Assembly: GCF_027492755.1 (NCBI RefSeq)
Contig: NZ_JAPUED010000118.1
Location: 8,277-58,302, forward strand
Reading direction: 5' to 3'
Source of the DNA: Micropruina sp.
Lineage (GTDB): Bacteria > Actinomycetota > Actinomycetes > Propionibacteriales > Propionibacteriaceae
DNA: 50,026 nt
Below the pieces are notes generated by a model. That model saw nothing but the letters and a program-made list of their open reading frames with translations. It did not search any database and was not told the origin of the DNA. The position numbers and the translations under genes are program-made. Positions 48,769 to 50,026 of this stretch are shown one piece after another. The stretch's first letter is position 1. Each line of letters begins with the position of its first letter.

Positions 48769-50026
48769 GTGAGTGACTCCCCGGGCACGCTGCTGCTGAT
48801 CGACGGCCATTCAGTGGCCTACCGAGCCTTCTTCGCCCTGCCCGTGGAGAACTTCTCGACCACCACCGGGCAGCACACCAACGCGGTCTACGGCTTCACC
48901 TCGATGCTGATCAACGTGCTGCGCGACGAGCAGCCGACCCATCTGGCGGTGGCCTTCGACGTCTCCCGGCAGACCTTCCGCAGCAACCAGTACAGCGAGT
49001 ACAAGGCGAACCGCTCGAAGTCGCCGGCCGAGTTCACCGGTCAGGTCGCGCTGATCAAAGAGGTGCTCGACGCGCTCAACATCACCCACGTCGAGCTGGA
49101 CGGCTTCGAGGCCGACGACATCATCGCCACCCTCGCCCAGCAGGCAGCCGCGCAGGGCCTGAAGGTACTGATCTGCACCGGCGACCGCGACACGCTGCAG
49201 CTGGTCACCGACGACGTGACCGTGCTCTACCCGCGCAAGGGCGTTTCCGACCTGGCCCGGATGACCCCCGAGGCGGTGCTCGAGCGCTACTTCGTGCCGC
49301 CCGCGCAGTACCCCGAGCTGGCGGCGCTGGTGGGGGAGACCTCCGACAACCTGCCGGGCGTGCCCGGGGTCGGCCCGAAGACAGCCGCCAAATGGATCGG
49401 CGCCTACGACGGGCTGGAGAACATCGTCCGTCGCGCCGCCGAGATTCCCGGCAAGGCCGGTGAGTCGCTGCGCGCACACCTCGACGACGTGATCCGCAAC
49501 CGCGAGTTGAACGCCCTGGTCGGCGACCTCGAGTTGGCGGTCACCGTCCCCGAACTGGAACGCCGCGACTGGAACCGGGAAGCGGTGCACACCGTCTTCG
49601 ACGGCCTGGAGTTCCGGGTGCTGCGCGACCGGCTGATGGAGACCCTGCCGGCCGAGCAGACCGGGCCCTCCGGCGGCTTCGAGGTGGTCGGCGACGTGCT
49701 CGAGCCGGGCGCACTGGCCGACTGGCTGGCCGAACACGGCCGTGGTGAGCTCACCGGGCTCGACGTCACCGGAAGCTGGCGCGCCGGCGCCGGCGACATC
49801 ACCGGGCTGGCGCTGGCGGCCGCCGACGGTGCCGCCTGCTGGCTGGACGTGACCGAGCTGACCCCCGAGGACGACAACGCGCTCGCCGCCTGGCTGGCCG
49901 ACGACACTGCGGCCAAGGCGCTGCATGACGCGAAGGGGCCGCTGCTGGCCCTCTGGTCGCGCGGCTGGGAACTGAACGGGCTGGCCAGCGATACCCAGCT
50001 GGCCGCCTACCTGCTGCGGCCCGACC
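48769..50026 (+). CDS. polA: DNA polymerase I, 5' part (runs off the window)
   Basis: The first 419 codons of polA. The 5'-3' exonuclease domain (residues 1-300) shows LLLIDGHSVAYRAFFALP, LAVAFDVSRQTFRS, YKANRSKSP, GFEADDIIATLA, CTGDRDTLQLV and ALVGETSDNLPGVPGVGPKTA. The following 3'-5' exonuclease-like domain has LDVTGSW where active proofreaders have D-x-E, so proofreading is presumably lost, as in other actinobacterial Pol I. The polymerase domain lies beyond the edge. The GTG start follows the spacing of a leaderless transcript. Confidence 0.95.
   Translation, partial: MSDSPGTLLLIDGHSVAYRAFFALPVENFSTTTGQHTNAVYGFTSMLINVLRDEQPTHLAVAFDVSRQTFRSNQYSEYKANRSKSPAEFTGQVALIKEVLDALNITHVELDGFEADDIIATLAQQAAAQGLKVLICTGDRDTLQLVTDDVTVLYPRKGVSDLARMTPEAVLERYFVPPAQYPELAALVGETSDNLPGVPGVGPKTAAKWIGAYDGLENIVRRAAEIPGKAGESLRAHLDDVIRNRELNALVGDLELAVTVPELERRDWNREAVHTVFDGLEFRVLRDRLMETLPAEQTGPSGGFEVVGDVLEPGALADWLAEHGRGELTGLDVTGSWRAGAGDITGLALAAADGAACWLDVTELTPEDDNALAAWLADDTAAKALHDAKGPLLALWSRGWELNGLASDTQLAAYLLRPD

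Overview
The window is high-GC actinobacterial chromosome. The dcw (division and cell wall) cluster has the actinobacterial order mraZ-rsmH-ftsL-ftsI-murE-murF-mraY-murD-ftsW-murG-murC-ftsQ-ftsZ, with no ftsA, followed by pgeF, sepF, yggT and divIVA/wag31. A LexA box of the actinobacterial type, an ANTAR response regulator near polA, and many GTG starts also fit. Gene content suggests Propionibacteriales, perhaps Propionibacteriaceae, but this is inference without a database search.

Layout. 1-8.8 kb: tandem 31-bp repeats; a CtlX-like amidinohydrolase (-); an operon of circularly permuted ATP-grasp, alpha-E and transglutaminase proteins (+); a DUF1707 membrane protein; an FAD oxidoreductase carrying a 46-nt perfect palindrome inside its reading frame; a DUF1697 protein; and an SOS-controlled HEPN-dinB pair. 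8.9-13.6 kb: DUF3040 protein (+) and a moxR-DUF58-tgpA operon (-). 13.7-32.2 kb: the dcw cluster with four 10-bp-phased MraZ boxes, a structured RNA before rsmH, and the sepF/yggT/wag31 tail. 32.4-35.8 kb: DksA-like protein, lspA, RluD-type pseudouridine synthase, pyruvate kinase. 35.9-46.2 kb: an accessory metabolic region. A minus-strand set (VOC protein, P5C dehydrogenase, Zn-alcohol dehydrogenase, FGGY kinase) diverges from a plus-strand set (GGCT-like protein, amino-acid-type ABC transporter, EamA exporter), followed by a GntR/FCD regulator translationally coupled to an unknown 101-aa protein. 46.2-50.0 kb: tRNA-Leu(CAA), ANTAR regulator pdtaR behind a 15-codon uORF, a 58-codon orphan ORF with unusual upstream repeats, a HemK-like methyltransferase, a hotdog thioesterase and the 5' part of polA.

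How the parts work together. The dcw genes overlap in ATGA/GTGA junctions and make UDP-MurNAc-pentapeptide (MurC-F), lipid I and II (MraY, MurG) and the septal synthase FtsW/FtsI, placed by FtsZ, SepF, FtsQ and FtsL, with Wag31 directing polar growth. A 19-bp motif shared between the GntR gene and the divergent accessory promoter suggests a local regulon. Several genes appear leaderless: a TAnnnT element lies 6-7 nt before a GTG or ATG that lacks a Shine-Dalgarno sequence. Repeat families with several copies in the window include GTTTCGACAAGCTCAACC-type intergenic repeats, a 22-bp AACCGTCCCC repeat, and a GAGGTYCC-ended element. No complete insertion sequence, CRISPR array or prophage was seen.
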